64,000 bases of DNA from Pezicula radicicola (GCA_003008705.1 PDUO01000013.1:454702-518701), one strand, 5' to 3'. Numbered from the stretch's first letter, positions 23,341 to 37,454 are shown. Numbers and translations: made by a program. Notes: generated by a model not told the origin, from the letters alone.

Positions 23341-24181
23341 CTCTGGAGTTTGTCAGGGAATGAGAGAGACGGAGTTGTATACACGACTTTGTTCGAAGTT
23401 GTAATCAATAACGGGCGGAAATGAGTGTGTGATTCGGGGGGGGGTGTGCCGTTAGTGGTCCTTTGACGACAATTTGTAAAAGTAGATAGCCCCGAGTCAA
23501 TAGCATCAAAATTCCCGAAGTAAAATAGAACTAGAGTCCTGAATCTAAGGTGGAAGTGTAAGTATGGGTGCTTGGGAGACGATAACATGTATGTGAAGCT
23601 TACCATACACGGAAGATAAGCTCGTGGCCGATTGTCCCGAAGCCGAGATGGAGCACCGTCGCGTCGCACCCCTGAAATACTGGGGTAAAGCTGCATCTAA
23701 GCGAGCCTTTTCCTGGTGCAGATCAACAGGCCAGAAGATTGCACCAGCCTTTGGCCAAAAACCATCTGAATCTTAATTTAAAGTAAAGACGACATCAAAT
23801 CAAAAATCTGACGTCGAGGTTTCTATAACGCCTCTGTGCGGAAAGCTACAGTTTCTTTATTAGGTAGGTATGGTAGAGAGCATCTAAATGAATGAATTAG
23901 ACGGTGAATGGGGAACGCCTCTTCCAGCTCGTTACCTAGTTTACCAAGGCTATATGACATCACCCCGATCGGCAGAGTACTATTTCCAAGATTCCCATTC
24001 ACGTCTCCCATACTATCCCTCTTCTCTCTTCATTACCATACCCAACTTTAGGCAATTGAGCAGTGCGACTCCATCCAAGTCGTTAATGCTTGAATGCTAG
24101 AAGTCTTATTGTTGATCAATTGTACCTACCACAGAAAATCAAACAACAATCTTAGTTTGGAAATCACGAAAGCCACCCAGC
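23341..24181. other. Divergent intergenic region
   Basis: About 840 bp between the divergent deacetylase and mug190 genes; probably both promoters. It has a G8 homopolymer near 23435. No supported gene. Confidence 0.5.
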
Positions 24182-27100
24182 ATGGCGGCGAACGAGCATA
24201 AGAAAGGCCCAGGTGGTCACTACTCGGGGAATAAGTACGTTGGATCAGAACTGCCTCTCTCTAGTCAATTAATACATTTCTTCGGATCATGCTTGATTTA
24301 CTCCCGAGATATCTAGAATGAGAAAACTAACTCCGAGTTTTTGACTGTAGTCCCATTCCTAACATCCAAAAATTCATTGAGTCTATGGATGCGGACAAAA
24401 AGAACCGAGATGCAAAAATCGATGAAGAATTGAAGGCCTACCAAAACACTAATCAAGTAAAAGACCATGTAGATGGCCAGCCTACAGGGGTGAAAGGCAC
24501 GCGCAAGACAGTTACGGATCCAACGACCGGCAAAGAAGTCCAGATTGAGGATGTGAATGCAGACTTTATGAAGTCAGTCGACAACCCGCAGGTTTGTTTG
24601 ACCCTGGGATCGAATAGGGACACCGAGCGCTGCTAATATTAGTTAGTTATCTGTACCAAATGCAAATCTAGGAAAGGAAACTGTATGTTCGCCCTTCAGC
24701 CCAAGTTGCTCGAAGCCTGCTAACTTGTTCCAGACTATCAAAACAGATGCTACACAATCCGGTGACGAATATAAACAGAACCAAGATATCACTGCCCCTC
24801 CAGATCCAGTAGAACCTGGCAGCACCTCCGATGTCCCTATTCATGGAGAGAAAACGAATATCCTCTTCCACCCCACACCTTCTGTCAGCTATGAGCCGAT
24901 GTATGCAGCAATGGAGTTTAGGGCAAATATATTGTGTCTAGGAGTATTCGCGGCCATTGTTGTGTTGGGCAAGTTCTTCGGTGGTAAACTTTACGGTCTT
25001 ATACCATTAGGGATGTGTATTTCATCTGTAATCTTCCTCTCAATGAAGGAGATTGTCAGGTCTGGACGAGCCGTTGAATGGTCTGCCGAGAGAGAACGGG
25101 GAGAGACAGTAAACCGCACCTCGATTCCTTCAAACCCCGTTTACTAATGAAGACAGGCAATAGTAAATCTAATACCAGAGTCCGTCGAATGGCTGAACAG
25201 TCTATTGGGGATCATGTGGGGCCTTATTGACCCTGAAATGTTCGCTGGTGTGGCAGATACACTTGAAGATGTCATGCAAGCCTCTGTCCCAGGCGTTATT
25301 GAGAATGTCCGAGTTGCGGAGATCAACCAAGGCAGCAATCCTTTTCGCATATTAAGCTTACGTTCACTCCCAGACGGTCATGTAAGAGAAATGAAGGACG
25401 ATATTCACAGACAGAATGAGAAAAACAAAGACCCTCAGGAATTAGCAGCAGATGAGGAGGGTGGTGATTACTACAATCTAGAATGCTCCTTTGCATACCA
25501 CGCTCTACCCAGCGGTTCTGGCGCTTCTGCAAAGGCAAAGAATATGCACATGGAACTTGTTTTCTATCTTGGAATCAAGGGGCTGTTTGGGGTAGGCTTT
25601 ATTGTACATGATACTGTTAGGGAATGTTTGACTGACTTGTATTTATCTTAGGTCCCACTCCCGATCTTTGTCGAGCTTCAAGGGTTGGTTGGCACTGTCC
25701 GTTTACGCTTCCAATTGTCGCCTGAACCACCCTTCTTGAAGGCCCTCACGTTCACATTGATGGGATTACCTAAAGTGCAAGCTGGCTGCATACCAATGCT
25801 TGAGACTGGAATCAATCTTCTAAATCTACCTTTAATTTCAAATTTTGTCAACTGTAAGGATGAACGGTTAAATTTTCTCAAAAACCACAGATACTGAAAT
25901 TTGTTACAAATAGATGCGATTGCTGCGGCAGCTAACGAGTACGTTGCTCCGAAGTCGATGACCCTTGACATGGGTAAGATGCTCCAAGGTGATGATATCC
26001 AAAAGGATGTCGAGGCTATGGGTGTTCTCTGGATCAGAATCCACAAGGCGACGGGTCTCAGCAAACAAGACCGTCGCGGCAGTAATGGAGGAGGCTCTGA
26101 TCCATATATCACTGTTAGCTTCTCGAAGTATGGAAAACCAATGTACTGCACTCGTGTTATCCAGGACGACCTAAATCCTGTTTTTGAGGAGACTTGCGCT
26201 CTTCTTGTCACTCCTGACCTCATCAAAGCCGATGAACAACTCTCCATGGAGCTGTGGGATTCAGATCGTTCGACCTCTGATGATGTAGTCGGAAAAGTCG
26301 AGCTGTCGATGCAAAAGATGATCCAGCATCCAGGTAAGATGTACCCACAAGTTTCAAAGCTACGTGGTATGGACCAGGACAGTGAGATGCCTGGCGAACT
26401 CCACTGGGAGGTTGGATACTTTGGAAAACCACAATTCCGACCAGCGCTTCGAACCCATGGTAAAGATATCAATTTGCCAGACGAACTCAAGGACAACAAA
26501 GAATTGCAGGATGATAAAGGAACACTTGACAATGCAGAGGAAGATGCGGTTGTTCACACTCCACCGGATCCATTGTGGCCAAGTGGTGTTTGCAGCGTCA
26601 TTGTGCACCAGATTGTCAACCTTGAGCTCGAGGACATTAAAGGCAGTGATGGTAAACGCAAAGGAAAAGAATTTGAACCTGCTCGAGAAAGCGGAGAAAA
26701 TAAGGAGGAGGAGCACAAGAAATTACCTAGCAGTTATTGTACAATTCTGTTCAATGACGAGCTGGTGAGTCTAGCCATGATCTCTATTTATGCAGTACAC
26801 TAATTCCCACCAGGTTTATCGTACACGGGCAAAAGTCGTCTCAAGTAAACCCGTACGTACCCAATTTCTCGAAGAAGAATTACCTCTTTCGGGTGTATTA
26901 CTTATTGCCTTTAACTCATATTTGAGTTGCTCCCAAGACACCTAGAATGAGTAAACTAACTCCGAATTTTTGACTGTATAGATCTTTAATGCTGGTACTG
27001 AACGCTTTATGAGAGACTGGAGGTCTGGAATAGTCACCATTACAGTGCGTGATCAGCGGATGAGACAGCATGACCCGATTCTAGGTGTTGTTCCCTTGAA

Positions 27101-28418
27101 GCTATCAGAAATCTTGCAGACAAGCTCTCAGGTGACAAGATGGTATCCTCTAGATGGTGGCATTGGCTTCGGTCGCATCAGGATCTCTCTTCTTTTCCGA
27201 AGCATTGAGACTCGCTTGCCGCCTCAGCAACTAGGCTGGGACGTTGGAACTTTCGAGTTCACCTCCGAAAAGATTCTAGCTCTTGGTTACACCTCAAATA
27301 CCAAGCTTAAGATGAGAACCGGTGGAAGCAGTGGAAAGATCGGCCGTGCACACTGCAAGAAGCTGGACGAGGGTGATGGAATTTGGTGGGACATAGCTAA
27401 GAAAGAGGGCAAGCATAACGTTCGCCTTCCGGTCAAATATCGATACCGCTCTCCAATTGTTTTCGAATTTCATACTGCAGGCAACCGTCATGCTGATGCC
27501 TATGCAGTCATCTGGCTTCATCACCTCATCGATAATAAGGAAGAGGATATCAATATTCCAATTTGGCGGACGGACAATGGTATGCGTCTCGTTCAGAACT
27601 ATATCACTGAGGAGAACTTCAATAGCATCCCGGATATCAAAGTGGATGAGATTGGTCGCCTACAATTTCGTTGCCAGTTCAAGGCTGGAACAGACGCAGA
27701 CCATGCTGAGTTTGTCTTTGATGACGATTCGCGAGAGACTCAGGAAACCTGGGACGCTTGCCATGCTGAGGGCGTACGGGGACAACGCGTTACTAAAGAA
27801 CTACCACCGGCAGTCCAAGAACTCCATGAACAATCTTTGACTCAAGGGCGAGATGTCCTATCACAAGCCGACGAGGAAGAAAAGAAGATGTGGCTCGCGA
27901 AAGACGGGACAGATTGGAGTGGTGCTTTCGGAGAAGACCCAGCTGAGTATGTCGATAATCGAGCAGGTCGAAAGTATAGCGATTCTGATTACCCCAGAAG
28001 AACAGCCACGAAGCCCGGTGGCAGTGGTCCAAATCTCAACGAGGACATGGACCAGAATCAAGATGACGATGATGATTCTGATGATTCTTCGACCGATTCA
28101 GAAGACGATCTCGGAGTAATTGATGGGCAGGTATATAATCAGCATGGTGGCAACGATAATACAGATTTTGATGGAACCACAGACGAGGAGAATAATGGTT
28201 CCTCTGGATCTTCCCATGGCAAGAATCCCATTAGGCAGATCAAGGAGTACAATGCGAGCAAGAAGGGCTTGCATCGTAAACAGAGGGGCCTGATGCAATG
28301 GAAGCCGATGAGAAACCTGCAATTCGCCAAGGATGAAGCCAAATATGCGATAAGGAAGACACTGAAATCAGGCAGTCTCTCAGGACGACAACCGGATGTG
28401 GAGACAGAAACAGGCTGA
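24182..28418 (+). CDS. Mug190-type SMP/C2-domain lipid-transfer-like membrane protein
   Basis: Nine exons (24182-24234, 24351-24591, 24647-24682, 24734-25108, 25157-25591, 25652-25853, 25914-26764, 26814-26852, 26982-28418) keep one frame and give about 1222 residues. N-terminal KTVTDPTTGKEVQIEDV precedes a membrane segment (ILCLGVFAAIVVLGKFFGGKLYGLIPLGMCISSVIFLSM). An SMP-like region follows (LLGIMWGLIDPEMFAGVADT, LVGTVRLRFQLSPEPPF), then a C2 domain with Ca-site-like KQDRRGSNGGGSDPYITVSF and LNPVFEETCALLV. A second C2 half spans the small exons (YCTILFNDELVYRTRAKVVSSKPIFNAGTERFMRDWRSGI). This matches S. pombe Mug190 and its filamentous-fungal orthologues, related to tricalbin-like ER tethers. 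The C-terminus is acidic, then basic. Introns 1 and 8 belong to the repeated intron family. Confidence 0.9.
24235..24350 (+). repeat. Introner-like intron, copy B (mug190 intron 1)
   Basis: A 116-bp intron from GTACGT to CTGTAG. Its last about 64 bp start TCATGCTTGATTTACTCCCG and include CTAGAATGAG, the branch site CTAAC and TTTTTGACTGTAG. By eye about 51 of 60 aligned positions match copy C in the same gene. Confidence 0.75.
26853..26981 (+). repeat. Introner-like intron, copy C (mug190 intron 8)
   Basis: A 129-bp intron from GTACGTAC to TGTATAG. Its last about 66 bp start TCATATTTGAGTTGCTCCCA and include CTAGAATGAG, AAACTAACTCCGA and TTTTTGACTGTATAG, closely matching copy B. Both B and C begin with GTACGT, whereas their middles differ. 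Confidence 0.75.
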
Positions 28419-28968
28419 ATGCTGGAACTGGTACAGAAAATGGAAATGATAATGAAGGGCTAGGTTGACGCTATGCGGTTGAAGTAAGGAATATGTAAAA
28501 TTGATCATATCACAGCGTACTCTTACTTATTGTTTGGTGTTATTGTGTGATGGCTTTTCTGCGAGTCTTACGGAGTATCGCCATTGGAACTTCAAGTCAT
28601 GAAAAAGGGGCTCGCTTAAGAACCTACCTACCCTACCTACCTTACCCAGATTGAAGTTGTTAAATATACTTGTGCTAAAAAACTGGATTGCCATCCACTA
28701 AGCCAGTTCAGTTTTAATGAGAAGACTTGAAAAGGGTTAATTTTGGGTGGAAAACTTAGTGCTTATCAAAAGTACTGTAGGCAGAGAATTTGTTAGGGAG
28801 ACCCTTTCCAAAATTCAAGTCCGTAGGTTCGGTAGGCACGTGCGCAAAATGTGCTGAGCGACGTCGTCACGATTTCGAGCTGCACTTCGTACACTTCGTA
28901 CACTTCATCCACAAATACACCTCTCTCTCCGTACAACAACGCTGAACAACGGCGCTCCACTAGTAGAA
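28419..28968. other. Intergenic region, get2 promoter
   Basis: About 550 bp. It contains a short CCTACCTA pyrimidine tract at 28620-28650 and two CTTCGTACA words at 28886-28905 just before the get2 ATG. No gene seen. Confidence 0.5.
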
Positions 28969-30024
28969 ATGGCAGATGCACCAGGTACTCCGTCGGTATC
29001 CTCCTCCGCACCCAGCACGCCTCCTTCAAGCGCCGCAGACCAGGCACGCATTCGCAAAGAACGGCGAGAGGCCAAAATAAAAGCTGGTGGTTCAGCGCGA
29101 TTGGACAGGATTACTGGTTTAGGTGGCGGAGTCAAAAGAGGTGAGACCGTACTGGACAAAGAGAGAAGACTAAGTATTTAAAAAAAAAAATACTAATTGG
29201 CCTACCTAGATGCACCTCCTCAACCAACTGCGACTGCCCCTGCAGATCCCGACGAAGTAGACATCTCCCAACATTACTACGAGCCAGCTCAACGCGGCCG
29301 TCCCTCTCAAACACCAGCACAAGCACAACAATCACAACAAATAAACGACGAAGCTCTCCGCCAGATGATGCTTGGATTCGACCCTTCAACCCCTCCCGGT
29401 GGTCCAGGTGGTCCAGGAGCAAATCCGTTCGCTGGCTTCCCAGGTCTGGGTGGCATGGGACAGATGCCTGGTGCGGGAGGAGCGCCTGATGCTGAGGATC
29501 CTATGATGAAGATGCTGCAACAGATGATGGGCGGTGTACCCGGTGAGGGTGCGGGTGGTATGCCTTCCTTCCCGAGTATGGGCGGTTTGCCTGGCATGCC
29601 TGGGCAAGGCCAAGCAGTAGGAACCGCAGACCCATACGCCTATATCTGGCGTCTTCTGCATGCTATATTTTCACTATCCCTCGGCCTATACATAGCATTT
29701 ACCACACCCTTCACTGGAACAAAACTGGCTCGCCTTGCCTCAGCTACCTCAGAATCCGGTTTAACACCTGCGTCGACGAACTTCTTCTGGATTTTTGCGA
29801 CGGCTGAGCTGGTGTTGCAGTCTAGTCGATTCTTTTTGGAGAAGGGGAGAGGTCCGCAGTATGAGGGGATTATGGGGATGGTGGTGGGGTTTTTGCCGCA
29901 GCCTTGGAAGGGGTATGTTGATACTTTGGGCCGGTACAGTAGGATTTGGACGACGATTACCGGCGACGCTTTCGTTTGCGTATTTGTACTTGGCGTTTGT
30001 GCTTGGTTGAGGGGTGCGGCTTGA
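28969..30024 (+). CDS. get2: GET complex subunit GET2-like (tail-anchored protein insertion)
   Basis: Two exons (28969-29140 and 29210-30024) encode about 328 residues. The N-terminus carries ARIRKERREAKIKAGGSARL, the basic, helical Get3-binding motif of Get2/Sif1/CAML. A low-complexity linker rich in Gly, Pro and Met follows (GGPGGPGANPFAGFPGLGG; MMKMLQQMMGG). The C-terminal third has three hydrophobic segments (YIWRLLHAIFSLSLGLYIAF, FFWIFATAELVLQSSRFFLE, AFVCVFVLGVCAWLRGAA). This order is that of the ER membrane receptor that, with Get1, releases tail-anchored clients from Get3. The protein ends three residues after the last membrane segment. Confidence 0.88.
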
Positions 30025-31053
30025 GGCATTCAAATATGGCTATTACTTTAAACGAGGCATTGATAATGAATATACCATCTAACTTGCAACTTGGAGTTCA
30101 AGGTAGGAAAGTGAAGATTCATAAGTTAACTAGGTACTAGGCCAAGAACTCCTAAGCTATCATATAAGGACATGTGGGAGCAGTCCTACCAAGCTTTCCA
30201 GCCTACCGTTCCCTTATATCTCCCTTATATACCACAATTTTAGGTAACTTCATATCTTGCTTCCCAAATTTCTGTACGTTCACTCTGAATATTGACGTAA
30301 ATCTGAAGTTAAATATTCATTAAATAGTTCGACTCCTAATTTATACAAGTCCCTCCTTGTGTAAGCTAATCGACTAGGTACTCTTTCCATCATTGCCTAC
30401 CTAGTCTGTAAATTACTCTACTGTATAGTCATCTCTAAGTAAATAATTCCTTTATAGAAATTAACAGCTGAAATCTTTATAAGCTAAACTAATTCTGCTG
30501 TGTGCCTGTGCCATTACTTGACTTTAATAAATTGCTTAACTTGGGTAACTGATTTGACTTTTTATTGACTTGAGTAACTCACTTAAGTAACTTGAGTACC
30601 TGAATCATTTAACGTACCACTTCGCACCCGACTAAAGCTTATGCAGTATGCTAAAATCGGAGAACTATGGTACATGAGCCACTCTAGCACCATCAGAGAA
30701 GATGTGACTGCGTTCTTGCTATACTTATTTAAACCTTGATATTAGTCTTCTGGCTCTATTCGGGAGCTGTTTGAAATTTGAAATCTATTGATTGCTTGCT
30801 GATTTCATAGCCGTAGTAGGTAGGTATACATGATGTGGCCCGCTATTGCAGGTAATGTGTAGAGTAAAACGCCATATGCAGAAATAACATAACCAGCAGC
30901 AGTGACTGAGTATCATAGGAAATAGCTCTTTATGAGAATCCACCTTTAAGAACTTTTGTTAGCCAAATAGTTGCTGGGATTTTCCCCGTTGACTCCGCCA
31001 AAATTATGCAAAAGAAATTCTTGAAAAGAGATAATGCCCAGATCATTAATAAC
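30025..31053. other. AT-rich convergent intergenic island with TTGAGTAACT repeats
   Basis: About 1 kb, clearly AT-rich, without ORFs of note. Between 30515 and 30615 there are several imperfect direct copies of a GACTTGAGTAACT / ACTTAAGTAACTTGAGTA word. Similar words occur in the islands near 4.6 kb and 50.5 kb. Confidence 0.5.
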
Positions 31054-32978
<1,925 letters not shown>

Positions 32979-34657
32979 TGTATGTGGTAATTGTATGGAA
33001 GAGTGGAGTAGGAGGAGAGCGATTGACGAAGAAAGTCGTGATTGTTCTTGGGGGCACTTGGATGATGCTCGAAGGTATGAGGGAAAGAGTGAAGTTCGGT
33101 GGAGGCCCGTCAAGTATTTATGTTTGCGGACAGGGAAAATGCGATGCGATGAGTCAATTGGAATATGGGGGTGGAAGATATTGGATTTCCCCGCTAAAAG
33201 TTTGGAGTCTTGTAAAAGAAGAAAAATGTTAGTCCTCAGGTCCTACAGCCGTAATCGGCCGGGCTACGGTTGGCTACAAAGCAAACAGCAAACAGCGCTA
33301 GCAGACGTCATGATGGTAGAGAGGGTGCATCCTCGAAAAATAAATTTCCAGACATTCAGTCCACGCGAGTCACGACAGCTCGACAACTTCAACTGTTGCC
33401 GAGGTCAGTCTTCGTCTTGATTGACACCTCGCTATATATTTCTCAAGACCTACCTTTTTCTTACTCTTTAAACAACGGACAAACAACGCATTATGGGATC
33501 TCATAAAACTTGGACCGCCTACAGTAATGTACAGTACCTAGCTTCCGAGGAGATCAATCGTTCGCTCTGAAACCGCCCCCCCTTTCCCATCAAGAGGCGG
33601 TGAAATTGGAGACGCATTTCTGCTACAGGATGCATTGCATCCAACCCAACATCCATCTACGGTACTTCTTGGAAATATGTACGAAGTAGGAACCGCTAAG
33701 TCTCCTTCAATTATTGACTGCGAGTCTTCGATCAATAGGTACTTTTATAATATCTACCCAACTGCCGGCTTCAGCGCCACAACTGCAGCTTTGGTCTAGG
33801 TATCGCAGTCTTTATTAAGTAACTCAGACCAAGATGATCCCCCATCAGATAAACAACGAGCATTTCAGAGGTAGGCTTGGTTGCACAACCTTCAGTCAGT
33901 GTGTACTCACTGCAATTATGATATTGAAGCGTGTTGGGTGTATTTGTGCAAGACGGAGAAATCATCCAGCAGTCAAGTTGGACTGCAGTGAAGAGTTGTG
34001 CTTTTCTTTTTTTGATTCCGAGTAGCGTATGATTGCCAACTGCTTGTTGGAAATGCCAATTGCTTCAAGCTCAAGCAAAAAGTGCCCTTCATTGGTTGGT
34101 TCCTTGTAGTAGTACACAAGCACAAGAGCACAACAAAATAACGGATCGGTCATAGCAATCTTTTGCGGGTGCGAAAGGTAACAGCTGTATCAACGAAGCC
34201 TCGAAATCATCTCATGTACTTGACATCTGTTCCAGTTTCATAGGCTAATTCTTGGATTGCCTTGCCCATTTCAGGTAGAATGTATACGTGTAGTCAGATT
34301 CCGACACGCCGTGTGGGTATTCGTGCTTGCACAGTACAAGTAAGCTTCGTTTAGCTCATAGAAGTAAATTTAAAGCCTTAGTCGGGGCTTTGCATTACGC
34401 CGTACGCAACCATCGGAGCATCTCCCATTCACAAAATTCCGACTTCCATAGGGAATTGTCCCTGTTTCTGCGTATCTAAGATGTATAAATCAATTAGGAA
34501 CCTGTGCTCAGGCTTTTCAAGTCAAATATCCTTCACTTCATGTCTTCTATTAATGCTCTGTATTCACTCAATTTGAATTTCTCTTAAATAACAATTGCAA
34601 CCTTCATTATAGACTTCTTTTCTTTTCTAGTGTAGAGGAGCAAATGATACAGCAACC
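32979..34657. other. Divergent intergenic region
   Basis: About 1.7 kb between homocitrate synthase and the RTA1-like gene. The first 250 bp are the probable lysine-gene promoter with a TGAGTCA site. The remainder shows a TACGAAGTA word at 33679 and no supported gene. Small ORFs here look random. Confidence 0.45.
33150..33156. promoter_or_regulatory. Gcn4/CPC1-type TGAGTCA site upstream of homocitrate synthase
   Basis: A perfect palindromic TGAGTCA lies about 172 bp upstream of the homocitrate synthase ATG. Cross-pathway control factors (Gcn4, CPC1/CpcA) bind TGA(C/G)TCA and induce amino-acid biosynthesis genes, including lysine genes, on starvation. The site is seen in the sequence; its use is inferred from position. 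Confidence 0.45.
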
Positions 34658-35789
34658 ATGTCGAATCTTACACGGATCCTCCCAAATGGGACGATGGTTG
34701 GCAACGTAACGCTACTCAACAATCACGAGCTTTGCACACTTCAAACCTGTGACTTGTCACTCGCACACTTCACCTACCTTCCTTCCGTTGGTGGTAATGC
34801 GCTGTTTGCAGCAATATTTGGCCTCTTGCTCGTCGCGCAACTGGGCTTGGGCATTAAATATCATACATGGGGATATATGATAGCGATGCTCTGCGGCCTC
34901 GTTAGTACTCTCCCTGCTAAACTCCTATACATAAACTGAGATCAAGTAGGCACTTGAGGCCGTAGGATATGTTGGACGCATCTTGATGCATAATTCGCCC
35001 TTCAGCAAGAACGACTTCCTCATCTACCTCATCTGCCTGACCATCGCTCCCGCCTTCCTGACTGCAGCTATCTACCTCTGCCTAGCACGAATCGTTACCG
35101 TTTACGGCGCAGAGGTATCTCGCATCAAACCCCGTACATACACACTGATATTCTGCGGATGCGATTTATTTAGTCTCGTGCTGCAGGGTCTAGGCGGTGG
35201 CATTGCTGCAACCGCGAATACAGTCAGCTCGACAAATACTGGCAAGAACATTATGATCGCGGGTCTAGCCTTCCAAGTAGCATCCTTACTTTTGTTCGCC
35301 GGGTTCTGTGCCGACTTTGCTTGGAGATTGAGTAGGACACAAGGATCTTGGAATAGCCAGCACCTCGGCCTTGTATACTCCCGTCTATTTAAAGCCTTTT
35401 TAGTCGGTAAGCCTATGCCCTCCACATTCACTCTTCCTTAGACAACACTAATAATAGTAGGTCTCTTCATCGCCGTTGTAACAATCTTCGTCCGCAGCGT
35501 ATTCCGTTGCATAGAACTAAGCGGTGGCTTCAAAGGTGCTCTATTCGCCAGCGATCAAGTGACCTTCATGGTGCTCGAAGGTGCAATGATCTCTATCGCT
35601 ACCATCACCCTTACTGTTCTCCATCCAGCTATCGGTTTTCAAGGCACTTGGCATGAAGCAGATTTTACTTTCTGGACGAAGAATAAGGGGGCTGAGAAGA
35701 GCGCTGTATCGGTTGCTACAACTGATAACGAGTCCCAGAGACAAGGGACGAAGGATGCGCATGAGATGCAGATGATGGGCCGGGTTTGA
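34658..35789 (+). CDS. RTA1-like family multi-spanning membrane protein
   Basis: Three exons (34658-34900, 34950-35406, 35461-35789) encode about 342 residues with seven hydrophobic segments. Examples are ALFAAIFGLLLVAQLGLGIK, FLIYLICLTIAPAFLTAAIY, IMIAGLAFQVASLLLFAGFC and GLFIAVVTIFVRSVFRCIEL. RTA1-family signatures are visible: APAFLTAAIYLCLARIV, the segment IFCGCDLFSLVLQGLGGG, and VFRCIELSGGFKGALFASDQ. Members include yeast RTA1, RSB1 (sphingoid base export) and related stress- or azole-tolerance proteins. The substrate here is unknown. The N-terminus has NxT/NxS sites and looks extracellular. Confidence 0.9.
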
Positions 35790-36550
35790 GTTCTAGATTT
35801 TTAGGCTATATGAGATTTCTTTGGGTAGAGGATGGCTGGATTTTCTAGAGGTGGTGACTGGTTGAATGATATATATTGGAGGTATGTATGGACGATATAT
35901 TTATGGAAATTTTTCAGTAAATGTAGGTAGATGAAATAGGTTATTAAGATCACTAGATTTGTTTTGGGTTCGCAAGACAAGATACAGTATACACAACACA
36001 TTTCCGCAAAGGGGAAGTGTGGAAGCCTCGCAACTACCAGACATTCTTCGAGCAGCAAAATAAAACCACTTCTGATAGGAAATGCGTTGCATGTAACTGA
36101 AAAAGTGTGAAGTTTTCCATACAAAATATGATTCTCCGTTCTCTCTGTCAGTTCCAGTGCCCGAGTTACTGAACTCAACTAAAGCGACATTCTCCCACCT
36201 CGTGGCAGCGCCTATAGTGAAAAGGATGAGATTAAAGTATGAGATTACTCACATTCTTTCGCTCATTTATATCAGGTGATGGTGAACTGATAGTTTTTAA
36301 CTCTACGCCTTTCTTTTAAAAAAATATGAAGGCATCGCAGATAATCGTTCTTACTAGTTGCCTATCCACCGTATCCAGCCATGTCAGAATACGCTCAAGG
36401 GCTTATACCAGCTTGCGTGCCCATGATACACGCTCGAAACAATGAATCCATCTAAAGCATTCCTGTAAGTCCTCCATTCTCTACACACGCCTCGATCACT
36501 TAAATGATCTTCCATATCATGAAAAGACATACCTCTCTCAACCTGGTGAA
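35790..36550. other. Convergent intergenic spacer
   Basis: About 760 bp between the 3' ends of the RTA1-like and F-box genes. AT-rich, no supported gene. Confidence 0.5.
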
Positions 36551-37454
36551 CTAAGCCTCGTCATCATCATCATCATTATCATCATCACGAAGCGGCTCAT
36601 TATACCAACCTCTCTTCCTAACCCAACCCTCAGTCTCCGTCTCCCCCACAATATCTCCAGAGGCAGGCAACATCCTCCGTCCCCTCTCAAACATCCTCCG
36701 ATACGCTGTGCCACACCTCCCACAAAAGCCATTACCACCACCACCAACACCACCCTCCCCCCCTCCCGTAAATTTGGAACAACATCCACAAAACTTCATA
36801 TCTTTGGGGAACCAAGAGCGAAGATGGAAGAAAAGTTGACAATGGGATGGATAATAGAGAACTGGGATGCAATGTTTGCAAGATTTTGTTGTTAAGTTTG
36901 AATTTGTGTTATTAATGTTAGGGTGTGGGAAACTGTCGTAAGGTGAGCCAGTCGTTAACCGTATGTTGGGTATGCGCGAAGGTAGAGCGTAGAATGATTT
37001 GCTATAGGTAGGTAAGTAAGTAGGGAAGTTGTTAGTTAGTGGCTTTGGCGACTTCTTGGAGAAGAGGTGGGGAATGGGGACATGGGGGATGGAGAACTGA
37101 CTGGGTTAGACAGAGACAGGTGACATCGATTGGGTGAAGAAACTCAAGGATATACTGCTTGATCTCCTGGGGTAAAGACAATAATGTTGAATTGATTGTT
37201 GGTCTGTTCGCCTTTTCCTTTTGCTGGGCAGGTACTAGCGACAAGGACAATGGAGTTCTTGGGCGAGGGGGCAATGTAAGAGTGCTCTTGACTTTTCGCG
37301 AGCTACTCGTACGTGGCATGGTGATGAAGGATCCTTGTGGCGGATGTTGGTATGCATACGAGTAGCCTACTTTGATGCAAGGATTTGCAGTAAGGCCTTC
37401 TGATTGGGTTTGAGTGGTTGGCGAGGCCATGGCCTGCATGTTGGGGTTTGCCAT
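36551..37454 (-). CDS. F-box protein with C-terminal paired CxxC motifs
   Basis: Two exons (37102-37454 and 36551-37001) splice in frame across a 100-bp intron at LCLTH|KSFYAL and give about 267 residues. Exon 1 ends with an F-box-like helix set, STLLSLPQEIKQYILEFLHP then IDVTCLCLT, the usual Skp1-binding module of fungal F-box proteins. Exon 2 has KSCKHCIPV and a zinc-ribbon-like pair, KFCGCCSKF and NGFCGRCGTAYRRMFERGRR, separated by a Gly-rich loop, and ends in an acidic run DDDNDDDDDEA. A role as an SCF ubiquitin-ligase substrate adaptor is inferred. The substrate is unknown. Confidence 0.7.
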
